From: Methylacidimicrobium sp. AP8
GTDB taxonomy: Bacteria; Verrucomicrobiota; Verrucomicrobiia; Methylacidiphilales; Methylacidiphilaceae
Direction of reading: 5' to 3'
Length of the DNA stretch: 64,000 nucleotides
Assembly (NCBI RefSeq): GCF_903064525.1
Contig: NZ_LR797830.1
Span: 2,170,001 to 2,234,000, forward strand
In this document: positions 43,895 to 51,961 of the stretch, in pieces
How the letters are laid out: every line of letters begins with the position of its first letter
How positions within the stretch are numbered: the first letter of the stretch is position 1
The notes under the pieces: generated by a model
Told to the model about the DNA's origin: nothing
Database searches by the model: none
What the model saw: the letters and a program-made list of their open reading frames with translations, nothing else
Translations under genes and position numbers: made by a program

Positions 43895-45670
43895 TTAGCG
43901 ACCGAAGAGCAATAGGAGAATCCCTCCCGCGCCGAGGGCGAAGAAAAAGGCATATTCCCGCAAGTTGCCCGCCTGGAGCAGGCGCAGCATCTCTCCTCCC
44001 AGACTGACCATAAAAGCCCCTCCGCGGACCAGGACAAACCCCACAATCCATTGATCCACCCAGGACAGGACCCTGGCGGATTCGTCCTGGAGCTTGAGTA
44101 CGGTCCAGTCGTAGATCTCGTCGAAATAGAACTTCCTTTGAAAGACAGGAATCGCGATCCGCTCGCCGGTGGCTCGCCCATACGTGACGGCCCCGGCGGC
44201 GAAACCTAGGAGGACCGCGATCAAGGAGGCTGTCGGAACCAGAGAGTTTTCGGCCTGCGCCTGATGGCCCCCGAGGTACTCTTCGATCCCGAAAAAGGGA
44301 TACCCGGCGATGACCGCCGGCACGGCCAGGATGACCAGAGGGAGGCCCATGACAAGGGGCGACTCCTTCGCATGCTCGGCCACCTCCGTCCGCGGCTTCC
44401 CCAGGAAAGACACCAGGGTGATCCGGGTCATGTAGAAGGCCGTCAGGCCCGCAGTGAAAGCCGCCATCCAGAATAAGATGGGTTGGCTGCGCGCCGCCGC
44501 CTGGAGAATGGCCTCCTTGCTGAAGAATCCCGACAAGCCCGGGATCCCCGCCAACGCGGCCGCCCCGATAATGAAGGTAAGGAACGTCAGCGGCATCTTT
44601 CGGCCGATCCCCCCCATTTTCCAGATGTCCTGCTCGTGATGGAGAGCGTGGAGCACCGAGCCTGCGCCCATGAACAGGAGGGCTTTGAAAAAGCCGTGCG
44701 TCGTCAAATGGAACATCGCCGCCGTGGTATCGGCGCATCCCACGGCGAGCACCATGTATCCAAGCTGCGACATCGTCGAATAGGCGAGCACCCGCTTGAT
44801 GTCGTTCTGCTGCGTAGCGATCAAAGCCGCCACCAGCGCCGTCACTCCGCCGGTCCAGGCGATGACCGAAAGAGCCTCGGGGGAGAGCTCGAGGACAAAG
44901 AAGATGCGGCAGAGCATGTAAACGCCGGCTGCCACCATCGTGGCCGCATGGATAAGCGCAGAGACGGGAGTCGGGCCTTCCATCGCATCGGGAAGCCAGA
45001 CATGCAGGGGTATTTGCGCCGATTTCCCGATGCAGCCGCAAAAGAGAAGGAGGGCCGCCGCCGTCGCCAGCGGATTCCCGGCCAGTCCGTGCGCTGCTCC
45101 GGGGTCGAAGGCGACGGTCCCGCAGGTCGCCCAGAAGGTCAAAATTCCCAGGAGGAATCCGAAGTCACCCACTCGGTTCGCCAGGAACGCCTTTCGGGCG
45201 GCATCCGCCGCCGAGTTCTTCTCGAACCAGAAGCCGATAAGCAGATAGGAGCTTACGCCCACGAGCTCCCAAAAGATGTACATCATGATGAAATTCGTCG
45301 AAACGACGATCCCGATCATGGAAGCCAAAAAAAGGGAGAGCTCGCCGAAGAACCGGGCCCTGCCCGGATCTTCCGCCATGTAGCCGATCGAATAGACGTG
45401 GATCAGAAAGGCGACCCCGGTCACCATAAGCAGCATCAGGCGCGCCAGCGGGTCGAGGGTCATTCCGATCTCGATTCGGAGCCCGGGCAGATCGATCCAG
45501 GAAAGCGCGGCGGGCGGCTCGACCTTCCCGAGGGCGATGCCCAAGGCGGTCAAGAAGGTGACCAAGCTCGCCGCAAGGGAAACGCCTTGGCTGAGCCGGG
45601 GATAGGGCCGGAGTGCAACCCAGACGAGCAACGCCGAAGCCAGGGGGGCCAGTAGAAGCAGCCACGCCAT
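43895..45670 (-). CDS. nuoL: NADH-quinone oxidoreductase subunit L
   Basis: 591 residues, about 16 helices, including the lateral amphipathic helix of the distal proton pump. Blocks: IFWELVGVSSYLLIGFW with conserved glutamate, LPDAMEGPTPVSALIHAATMV, DIKRVLAYSTMSQLGYM and the GIPGLSGFFSKEAIL segment. The ATG at 45670 has no good ribosome binding site, but the upstream sequence lacks conserved residues. It follows nuoK by about 20 bp. Confidence 0.95.
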   Translation of the reverse strand: MAWLLLLAPLASALLVWVALRPYPRLSQGVSLAASLVTFLTALGIALGKVEPPAALSWIDLPGLRIEIGMTLDPLARLMLLMVTGVAFLIHVYSIGYMAEDPGRARFFGELSLFLASMIGIVVSTNFIMMYIFWELVGVSSYLLIGFWFEKNSAADAARKAFLANRVGDFGFLLGILTFWATCGTVAFDPGAAHGLAGNPLATAAALLLFCGCIGKSAQIPLHVWLPDAMEGPTPVSALIHAATMVAAGVYMLCRIFFVLELSPEALSVIAWTGGVTALVAALIATQQNDIKRVLAYSTMSQLGYMVLAVGCADTTAAMFHLTTHGFFKALLFMGAGSVLHALHHEQDIWKMGGIGRKMPLTFLTFIIGAAALAGIPGLSGFFSKEAILQAAARSQPILFWMAAFTAGLTAFYMTRITLVSFLGKPRTEVAEHAKESPLVMGLPLVILAVPAVIAGYPFFGIEEYLGGHQAQAENSLVPTASLIAVLLGFAAGAVTYGRATGERIAIPVFQRKFYFDEIYDWTVLKLQDESARVLSWVDQWIVGFVLVRGGAFMVSLGGEMLRLLQAGNLREYAFFFALGAGGILLLLFGR

Positions 45671-45690
45671 AAGCGATGGGAATCGGAGGA

Positions 45691-45999
45691 TTAAAATTTC
45701 AGAGCGGTGATCTCTTCGGCCTTTGTCGTCCGCTTCATCCGGTAGAGGGATACGAGAAGCGCCAGACCGACGGCGACCTCGACGGCGGCCACGGTTATGA
45801 CAAAAAAGACGAGCGCTTGCCCTTCGGAGTGCTGGGAAAACCGGCTGAAGGCCACCAGCGAGAGGTTTGCGGCGTTGAGCATGATCTCCAAGCACATGTA
45901 CATAATGAGCAGATCCCTCCGTATGATGACCCCCGCCAAGCCGACGGCGAAGAGCAACCCGCTTAAGACCAGATAGTGACCAAGAGTAGGCGCGCCCAT
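45691..45999 (-). CDS. nuoK: NADH-quinone oxidoreductase subunit K
   Basis: 102 residues, three helices. The membrane glutamates essential for proton translocation are in IMYMCLEIMLNAANLSLVAF and VITVAAVEVAVGLALLV. Ends about 20 bp before nuoL. Belongs to the operon beginning at nuoI. Confidence 0.95.
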   Translation of the reverse strand: MGAPTLGHYLVLSGLLFAVGLAGVIIRRDLLIMYMCLEIMLNAANLSLVAFSRFSQHSEGQALVFFVITVAAVEVAVGLALLVSLYRMKRTTKAEEITALKF

Positions 46000-46020
46000 C
46001 TCCGCTTAACTCTCCTTTTT

Positions 46021-46512
46021 CTACACGTCCTTCTTGCTCAGCACGATCACCCCCACCATGGCGATCAGGAGAAGCAGGCCAACCGCCTCGAAGGGAAGCA
46101 CATAGGCTCCGAAGAGCAGATGCCCGATGCTCGCCGCATCATTCCCTTCCGCGGCGCGCGCCCCGGTCGTCTCCCAAGCGGACGAGGGGATGGCCCTCCA
46201 GAAGCCCACCCCGAGGAGGACGAGAGTGAGCAGACCGGCCCCGACACCGAGCGGTCGGAGCGGAGCCTGCTCCTCGGACTTTAGATCGAGGAGCATGATG
46301 ATGAAAAGGAAGAGCACCATGACGGCTCCCGCATAGACCCACACTTGGACCGCCGCGAGGAAGTAGGCCCCCAGGAGGCCGAAGAGTCCGGCCAGAGCGA
46401 GAATCATGGTGACCAAGCTCAACGCCGAAGCCACCGGGCTCCGGTTGAGGACAACCGCCGCCGCGCTCCCCAGGAGCACGATGGCCGCAAACCAAAACAA
46501 AAATCCTTCCAT
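46021..46512 (-). CDS. nuoJ: NADH-quinone oxidoreductase subunit J
   Basis: 163 residues, five helices. The conserved segment QVWVYAGAVMVLFLFIIMLL (third helix, with the pi-bulge tyrosine region) identifies NuoJ. The C-terminus FEAVGLLLLIAMVGVIVLSK also fits. It lies 22 bp before nuoK and about 107 bp after nuoI. Confidence 0.94.
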   Translation of the reverse strand: MEGFLFWFAAIVLLGSAAAVVLNRSPVASALSLVTMILALAGLFGLLGAYFLAAVQVWVYAGAVMVLFLFIIMLLDLKSEEQAPLRPLGVGAGLLTLVLLGVGFWRAIPSSAWETTGARAAEGNDAASIGHLLFGAYVLPFEAVGLLLLIAMVGVIVLSKKDV

Positions 46513-46619
46513 CGTTTCTTTCCGACTGTTCCGTGGTTAGCGACTCTCCACAGAAAAGCAAGAGTGATTCCGAAAAACCCTCCGCTTTCCAGGGATGCGC
46601 ATTCGCCGCCGCATTCGGC

Positions 46620-47141
46620 CTATTTATCGGCCCACTTCCGGATCGGCAACGGCAGGATCCCCCCCATTTCATAAAGCTTGGCTTTATCATGGAGGAGCTC
46701 ACTGCGGCTGCGGCCGTTGAGCGAGTAGTACTGCGGCAGGAGAAAAATCGCCTCCTCGGGGCAGACCTCCTCGCAGTAGCCGCAAAAGATACACCGCGTC
46801 ATGTCGATCCAGAACTCCTCGGGAGCCTTCTCCACTTTGGCGTAAGGGGAATCTTCCGGGATCTCCCCCGGCACGATCCGAATGGCCCGAGGAGGACAGA
46901 TGAACTCGCAGAGCTGGCAGCTCACGCATTTTTCCCGCCCCTCCTCGTCCTTCACCAATACCGGCGCCCCCCGGTATCCGGGCGGGATCGGAGGCCGCTC
47001 CTCGGGGTATTGCAGGGTGACGCGCGTTTTCCCCGTAAGCCGATCCACGAAGTGGCGCCATGTGACCTTCAATCCTTCCCAGAATCCGGGAAGAAAGAGC
47101 CGCTCCGCCCAAGACAGTTCCGGCCTCCGAACGACGATCAT
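46620..47141 (-). CDS. nuoI: NADH-quinone oxidoreductase iron-sulfur subunit I
   Basis: 173 residues. Two 4Fe-4S clusters (N6a/N6b): CVSCQLCEFICPP (C72, C75, C78, C82) and CIFCGYCEEVCPEEAI (C117, C120, C123, C127), with the N-terminal FWEGLKVTWRHF amphipathic helix. It carries electrons to cluster N2 in the peripheral arm. It is the first gene of the minus-strand nuoI-N block; the usual nuoH before it is missing, and the neighbour is instead a divergent aldo/keto reductase 79 bp away, so the promoter should lie in that gap. Confidence 0.95.
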   Translation of the reverse strand: MIVVRRPELSWAERLFLPGFWEGLKVTWRHFVDRLTGKTRVTLQYPEERPPIPPGYRGAPVLVKDEEGREKCVSCQLCEFICPPRAIRIVPGEIPEDSPYAKVEKAPEEFWIDMTRCIFCGYCEEVCPEEAIFLLPQYYSLNGRSRSELLHDKAKLYEMGGILPLPIRKWADK

Positions 47142-47220
47142 AGCCCTACTCTACCGGCAAACGCCCTTCTGTCAGACTTTTTTCTTTTCCTGCCGGACTA
47201 GACAGATCCATGATAAGGAT

Positions 47221-48240
47221 ATGAAGTATCGTCGTCTAGCGCAGACAGGACAAAACGTTTCCGAGGTCGGCTTCGGCGTCTGGACGCTTTCGACTGGCTG
47301 GTGGGGGAAATACACCGAAGAGGAAGCGCTCGCGTTTTTGCATCGGGCGCTCGACCTTGGAATTAACTTTTTCGATACGGCGGACGTCTACGGATACGGA
47401 TACGGAGAAGAGCTGCTCGGGAAGGCTTTCGCCAAGGACCAACGGGAGGTGGTGATCGCGACCAAGGTCGGGTACGACTTCACGGGCAGCAACCGGGGTC
47501 ACAGCCAGCGTGAGCTTCCCCACAATTTTTCCGAGCGCTTCCTCCGCCAGGCCGTAGAAAACTCCTTGCGTCGCCTCCGCCGGGAGACGATCGACAACCT
47601 TCAGCTTCACAACATCCGGATGGAGCACGTTGTAGACGACGATATCTGGGAGCTTCTCGAAGCGCTCCGCCGGGAAGGGAAAATCCGCTCCTATGGAATC
47701 GCGCTCGGGCCCGCGATCGGCTGGCTCTATGAAGGGATCGAGGCGCTTCGACGCCGTCGCCCGCACGTGGTCCAGCACATCTACAACCTCCTCGAGCCCT
47801 TCCCCGGCCGGCCGCTCATGGATGCGGCACCAGACGCGAGCCCCCGTTTTCTGGTGCGTGTTCCCCACTCGAGCGGACTGTTGGAAGGAAAATATACGGC
47901 TGCCACGACCTTCCCGAAGGGAGACCATCGGAATCATCGGCCGGCGCACTGGCTTCCGAACGGGCTGAAAAAGGTCGAGCAGCTTCGCTTTTTGGAACGA
48001 CCCGGCAGGACATTGGGGCAAGCGGCTCTGCAATGGATTCTCCAAGAGCCGCGTGTCCTCTCTTGCTTGCCCAATATCTATACCATGGACCAGCTTGAGG
48101 AATTCGCCGGAGCTTCCGACGCTCCTCCCCTATCCCGGGCCGAGCTCGAACGCATCGACGCGCTTATCGCCGCCAACTTCGGGATGGAAGAGCCTCCGGA
48201 AGCCTACAAAGGCACGATGACCCCGGCGATGTCCGCATAG
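47221..48240 (+). CDS. Aldo/keto reductase
   Basis: 339 residues. NAD(P)H-dependent reductase of the AKR superfamily. The catalytic tetrad elements are visible: FFDTADVYGYGYGEELLGKAF (Asp and Tyr), VIATKVGYDF (Lys) and LQLHNIR (His). RLAQTGQNVSEVGFGVWTLS is the typical N-terminus. The ATG at 47221 follows AAGGAT. Divergent from nuoI. Substrate not predictable. Confidence 0.9.
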   Translation: MKYRRLAQTGQNVSEVGFGVWTLSTGWWGKYTEEEALAFLHRALDLGINFFDTADVYGYGYGEELLGKAFAKDQREVVIATKVGYDFTGSNRGHSQRELPHNFSERFLRQAVENSLRRLRRETIDNLQLHNIRMEHVVDDDIWELLEALRREGKIRSYGIALGPAIGWLYEGIEALRRRRPHVVQHIYNLLEPFPGRPLMDAAPDASPRFLVRVPHSSGLLEGKYTAATTFPKGDHRNHRPAHWLPNGLKKVEQLRFLERPGRTLGQAALQWILQEPRVLSCLPNIYTMDQLEEFAGASDAPPLSRAELERIDALIAANFGMEEPPEAYKGTMTPAMSA

Positions 48241-48267
48241 GCGTCCTATCCGACGGCTCCGGCTCGA

Positions 48268-48630
48268 TTATCCCCTCGTCGGCGGCGTCGCCGCCGCCCT
48301 CTCTTCCGAGACCGCAGCCGGAGGCGCGTTCAAGCGTCGCTCCCGATGAGCGAAGTAGAGGTTCCGGATATAGGGGATCCAGGTGAAGAGGTAGGCGAAG
48401 ACGAAGACCGAGTCTCTTCGGGAAAGCGCATAGATCAAGAGCAGCAATGACCCGCCCAGGCTGCAGTACCAAAAAGCCAACGGGACGACGACCGTTCGCT
48501 TCCGCTCCGTAGCCAGCCACTGAATGACGAAGCGTATAAAGAAGAGGAGGTTGCCTGTCCAGCCGACGACCTTCATCACACTCCAGTGCACTCCCAGCCA
48601 GGAGTTGTCCGCCAAGAAGAGCCCGCTCAT
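48268..48630 (-). CDS. LAB_N-domain (lipid A biosynthesis N-terminal) membrane protein
   Basis: 120 residues. Three hydrophobic segments with VVGWTGNLLFFIRFVIQWLATER, PLAFWYCSLGGSLLLLIYAL and FTWIPYIRNLYFAHRER, the pattern of the LAB_N domain (small membrane proteins related to PQ-loop/SWEET-like folds, sometimes fused to LpxB). The ATG at 48630 is preceded by GGAAAAGGG. Function unknown; link to lipid A or undecaprenyl lipid handling is inferred from domain name only. Convergent with the aldo/keto reductase. Confidence 0.82.
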   Translation of the reverse strand: MSGLFLADNSWLGVHWSVMKVVGWTGNLLFFIRFVIQWLATERKRTVVVPLAFWYCSLGGSLLLLIYALSRRDSVFVFAYLFTWIPYIRNLYFAHRERRLNAPPAAVSEERAAATPPTRG

Positions 48631-48647
48631 TTCCCTTTTCCTTCCTT

Positions 48648-49271
48648 CTACCCGGCCTCTCGCCCTGGTTCGGGGCATCCCGCATCCAACGCCGCAGCCC
48701 GAAGCACTTCCTTTTCCCGCAAGGCGAATGCCTCATCAGGCACTACCGGGTCTAATCGTTCACTCCACGGATGCCTCACCGTTATCCAAGAGCGGCATCC
48801 GCCGAACCTGCGATCCCATGGACACGCCACTTTACTGCTCCGGAAGATCCGCAGCATCAACAGATGCAGCCCCTCTTTCTTCCCGAAGGCGAACCTCTCT
48901 CGAAGCAGCCCTTCCTCCCAGAGCTGAAAACCCGCAAGCCGGCGGACGGTCTCCCAATCGACCAAAAATCGGGACCAGAGCAGCTTGGCTACGAATTGCA
49001 GCTCCACCACCTCCTCCCTCTCCCCTCGTTCGTCCGGTGCCGCCAGGAAGCGAAATTCCGGACGGATCTTTTCGCGCTGCGCATGAAACCGAGTCGGGAA
49101 AAGCCAGAAATCGGGATAATCGGCTGCGAACCCGCGGCGTCCTTCGGCTATGCCGCCCTTCCGAAGGACGAAGATTTGCCATCCCTGCCCCAAAGCCTGA
49201 ACGACCGGCGCCGCCTCTTTAAGAGCGGGCCATCCGCTTTTCCGAGCCGGGGGAATATCGTCGGCGGCCAA
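48648..49271 (-). CDS. DUF1802 family protein
   Basis: 207 residues. The N-terminal block WPALKEAAPVVQALGQGWQI followed by FVLRKGGIAEGRRGFAADYPDFWLFPT and FHAQREKIRP matches my memory of DUF1802, a family of unknown function seen in cyanobacteria and others. It overlaps the end of pgsA by 53 bp in a different frame and is followed by the LAB_N gene 17 bp later, so all three probably share a transcript. Confidence 0.7.
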   Translation of the reverse strand: MAADDIPPARKSGWPALKEAAPVVQALGQGWQIFVLRKGGIAEGRRGFAADYPDFWLFPTRFHAQREKIRPEFRFLAAPDERGEREEVVELQFVAKLLWSRFLVDWETVRRLAGFQLWEEGLLRERFAFGKKEGLHLLMLRIFRSSKVACPWDRRFGGCRSWITVRHPWSERLDPVVPDEAFALREKEVLRAAALDAGCPEPGREAG

Positions 49272-49884
49272 GGTCTCCTTCTCCTCCCTCCCTCAAGTTT
49301 TCTCCGGGAAAAGCCAGCGTGCGGCAACGATAAAAATAGAGCACGCCGGAGGCGAAGGTGGTCGCTACCGCCAGCCAGAGGAACACAGTCACAGGGACCT
49401 GCAACATCGCCCCGGCTGCTTGCCTCCCCCCCGCCAGTTCGGTCACGGTCATCTGCCCGAGCGCCAACAGAACGCAGAGCATTTGCGCCAGGGTCTTCCA
49501 TTTCCCGGACGGTGAGGCCGCAAGAATCGCGCCTCGGGACGCCATCAATGCGCGCAGACCGGTAACCAAAAACTCCCGAGCGATGATGACGACAACGGCC
49601 CAGAGCGGAACCGCTCCCCGCTCTAGCAGAACCAAAAAGGCTGCGGAGATGAAAATCTTATCGGCGAGAGGATCGAGGAGCTTCCCCAAATCGCTGACGA
49701 GATTGTGCTTCCGCGCAATCCAACCGTCGACCCAGTCCGTGAGGCTGCCGATAGCGAAAAGACCCAGCGCCGTCGTGGCGGAGTAGGCCCAAGGCACGCT
49801 GACATCCGCGACGAAGAGGCCGCAAATGCAGAGCCGGGCCAGGCTGATCCGGTTCGGGAGATTCCAGTGTTTGGCCGTTGCCAC
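49219..49884 (-). CDS. pgsA: CDP-diacylglycerol-glycerol-3-phosphate 3-phosphatidyltransferase
   Basis: 221 residues, about six helices. Makes phosphatidylglycerol phosphate at the inner membrane. The CDP-alcohol phosphotransferase motif is complete: D50, D53-G54, A57-R58, G67, D71 and D75 in SLTDWVDGWIARKHNLVSDL and GKLLDPLADKI. N-terminus NLPNRISLARL is typical of PgsA. The hydrophilic C-terminal tail after residue 190 is unusual in length and covers the overlap with the DUF1802 gene. Confidence 0.92.
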   Translation of the reverse strand: MATAKHWNLPNRISLARLCICGLFVADVSVPWAYSATTALGLFAIGSLTDWVDGWIARKHNLVSDLGKLLDPLADKIFISAAFLVLLERGAVPLWAVVVIIAREFLVTGLRALMASRGAILAASPSGKWKTLAQMLCVLLALGQMTVTELAGGRQAAGAMLQVPVTVFLWLAVATTFASGVLYFYRCRTLAFPGENLREGGEGDLGRRRYSPGSEKRMARS

Positions 49885-49993
49885 CGCGTTACGCAGTAAG
49901 CCCCCGATGCACCTCCACGGGCAAGAGAAACCTGCCGCCGGGCGGACAAGAAAGAATTAGACGTCGCTCCCCGCCGACGTAAACTTCGATTTG

Positions 49994-50572
49994 GTGAAAC
50001 GCGCGATCGTCTGGCTCGCCTGGTTGCTCGCCGCCGTTCCGGCATGGAGCATCGACGTGAACCCCAGCAAGAACACCCATCCGAACATCATCGACCAGAC
50101 GCCGAGGCGGCATTGGAGTCTTTTTTCCTTTCGCTTCGGAGACCCGAAAAGGATCGAGAAGGCGAACCAGGTGAATGTGCGCAACTTGGAGGCACGTTTG
50201 CAGGTCGACCGGAATCCGTTTTCGCTCGCCATGCTGCATGATCGGCTCGACTCTGCTACCATACGGCTCACCTTCCAGGTGTTCAACAAGGGGAAGCGGA
50301 CCTATTCATTGACCTTTCCCAACGCCCAACGCTACGATTTCGTCTTGCGGGACGCAGCCAACCAGCCGCTCTATGTCTGGTCGGCGGATAAAGAGTTTCT
50401 TCCTGTGGAAGGGATGTCGATGCTCGACCCGGGTGACTATCTGACGTTCACCGACGTCCTGCCGATCCAGGATCTCGACCGCCCGCTTTCTCCGGGAATC
50501 TATCGCATCGAGATGACGCTGGCCGGCTATCCGGGCGTCACGGCAGCCACCAACCTCACTGTGGTGCCTTAG
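49994..50572 (+). CDS. Exported BsuPI-like protein
   Basis: 193 residues. A short signal peptide (VKRAIVWLAWLLAAVPAWS) precedes a beta-rich domain with TIRLTFQVFNKGKRTYSLTF, the segment RYDFVLRDAANQPLYVWSAD and a final IYRIEMTLAGYPG, matching the BsuPI (intracellular proteinase inhibitor) family in pattern. The domain is also found in exported proteins of unknown role. GTG 49994 is preferred to TTG 49991. Divergent from pgsA. Confidence 0.72.
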   Translation: MKRAIVWLAWLLAAVPAWSIDVNPSKNTHPNIIDQTPRRHWSLFSFRFGDPKRIEKANQVNVRNLEARLQVDRNPFSLAMLHDRLDSATIRLTFQVFNKGKRTYSLTFPNAQRYDFVLRDAANQPLYVWSADKEFLPVEGMSMLDPGDYLTFTDVLPIQDLDRPLSPGIYRIEMTLAGYPGVTAATNLTVVP

Positions 50573-50609
50573 CCGCCGACCCCGCCCCTTCCGTACATCC
50601 CCTCCCAGT

Positions 50610-50681
50610 GGGTCCGGCGGGAGTCGAACCCGCATCCAAGGGATTATGAGTCCCCTGCTCTACCTATTGAGCTACAGACCC
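50610..50681 (-). tRNA. tRNA-Met (anticodon CAT, elongator type)
   Basis: A 72-base cloverleaf on the minus strand: acceptor GGGTCTG/CGGACCC, D arm GCTC...GAGC, anticodon stem GGGGA/TCCCT around loop CTCATAA (anticodon CAT), T arm GCGGGTTCGACTCCCGC. The acceptor's first pair is G-C, so it is not the initiator. An Ile tRNA with modified CAT anticodon cannot be excluded from sequence alone. Confidence 0.93.
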
Positions 50682-50710
50682 TCTTGCGGGATCCCGCAAG
50701 GCCGGGCCGT

Positions 50711-51946
50711 TTAGTTCCTCTTCTCGGGCTCGGACCGCCGGCCTTCCCGCGTCTTAACGACCGTAATGGCGGCTCCCTCTTCTTTCGCCCGGTCGGGAGG
50801 GCTTAAGACCACCCGCTCCCCCGCCTGGATGCCGGACAGAATCTCTACTTTGTATCCGTCGTTGTTCCCAAGATCAACCTTCCGGAGATGACATCGATCG
50901 GACGCATCGACGACGACGACATAACGACCGTCGGCGCGCTCGAAGACCGTATTGACCGGCAGCGTGAAAGCTGCTCGACTGGGCACCTGGAAGCTGACCA
51001 CTACGTAGAGCCCCGGCAAGAGCTTCTGATCGGGATTAGGCAAATCGACCTCGGTGAGCAGGGTGCGGGAGGCCGACTCGAGCCCCATCGCGGTGCGGAC
51101 GACCAGACCATTCCGAATCTCGTTCGGCATTTCCGGGATCATCACCTTCGCCGCCATCCCCTCCTTGACCGCCAAGGCATAGGCCTGCGGGACAGCGACG
51201 TAGATGCGCAAAAGGGAAATTTCCGCTATCCGGAAGAGCTGCCGCAACGCCCCGAAGGGAAATTCGCCTTGGCCGGCGACCAGGGTTCCGACGTCGATGT
51301 TTCGAGCCGTGATCACTCCCGAAAAGGGGGCGGTGACCTTCTCGAACTTTTGCCATTCGAGCCACCGGTTGAGCTCCGCTATGGCGGCTTCATAGCCGGT
51401 ACGCTGGACATCATATTCTTCCTGCGAGACGGCCCTGGTGCGCACGAGCGCCTTCCAGCGCTCGTAGTTGATTCGGGCGATATCGGCCTTCGCTCTCAGG
51501 TTGGATACCGTCTGGTCGACTTCCGGCGCGTCGATCTCGCAGAGCAGCTCGCCTTCCTGCACCCGCTCCCCGATATCATGGTACCATCTCTTGATATACC
51601 CGCTCACCCGTGCCCAGATCGGCGTTTCGTAAAAACCCTGCGTCGTGCCCGGCAACACCAAGGGGAAGGAAGCCGGCGTCGGTTCCGGGGTGACCAGTTC
51701 CACATAGATCTTTCTTCCCTCCGCGACGACTCGTTGGAGAGCCATCCATTGGATTCCCCGCTTCGCCATCCCGACTGCCAAGAGGAGAATCAAGAACGCG
51801 GCTGCGAGCCACCCGGGATGCCGCTTTCCTGCCAAGCGGACCACGAACTTGGCAACGCGGCCCCACACGGCCGGAAGCGCGCCCCGCCGCCAGGGGGGCA
51901 TAAAGCGGAGGAGGATCCGCCGGGGGGAGGATGGGTCTTTTCGCAA
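50711..51946 (-). CDS. RND efflux periplasmic adaptor (HlyD/MFP family)
   Basis: 411 residues. One N-terminal membrane anchor (WLAAAFLILLLAVGMAKRG), then the lipoyl halves and coiled-coil hairpin of adaptors: ARVSGYIKRWYHDIGERVQEG, ADIARINYERWKALVRTRAV, KVTAPFSGVITARNIDVGT, and the barrel and membrane-proximal domains. The start is TTG at 51946, supported by AAGGAG at optimal spacing. It follows the permease gene by 15 bp. No outer-membrane factor gene is present after it; tRNA-Met comes next. Confidence 0.9.
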   Translation of the reverse strand: MRKDPSSPRRILLRFMPPWRRGALPAVWGRVAKFVVRLAGKRHPGWLAAAFLILLLAVGMAKRGIQWMALQRVVAEGRKIYVELVTPEPTPASFPLVLPGTTQGFYETPIWARVSGYIKRWYHDIGERVQEGELLCEIDAPEVDQTVSNLRAKADIARINYERWKALVRTRAVSQEEYDVQRTGYEAAIAELNRWLEWQKFEKVTAPFSGVITARNIDVGTLVAGQGEFPFGALRQLFRIAEISLLRIYVAVPQAYALAVKEGMAAKVMIPEMPNEIRNGLVVRTAMGLESASRTLLTEVDLPNPDQKLLPGLYVVVSFQVPSRAAFTLPVNTVFERADGRYVVVVDASDRCHLRKVDLGNNDGYKVEILSGIQAGERVVLSPPDRAKEEGAAITVVKTREGRRSEPEKRN

Positions 51947-51961
51947 CGTGTCTCCTTTTTC

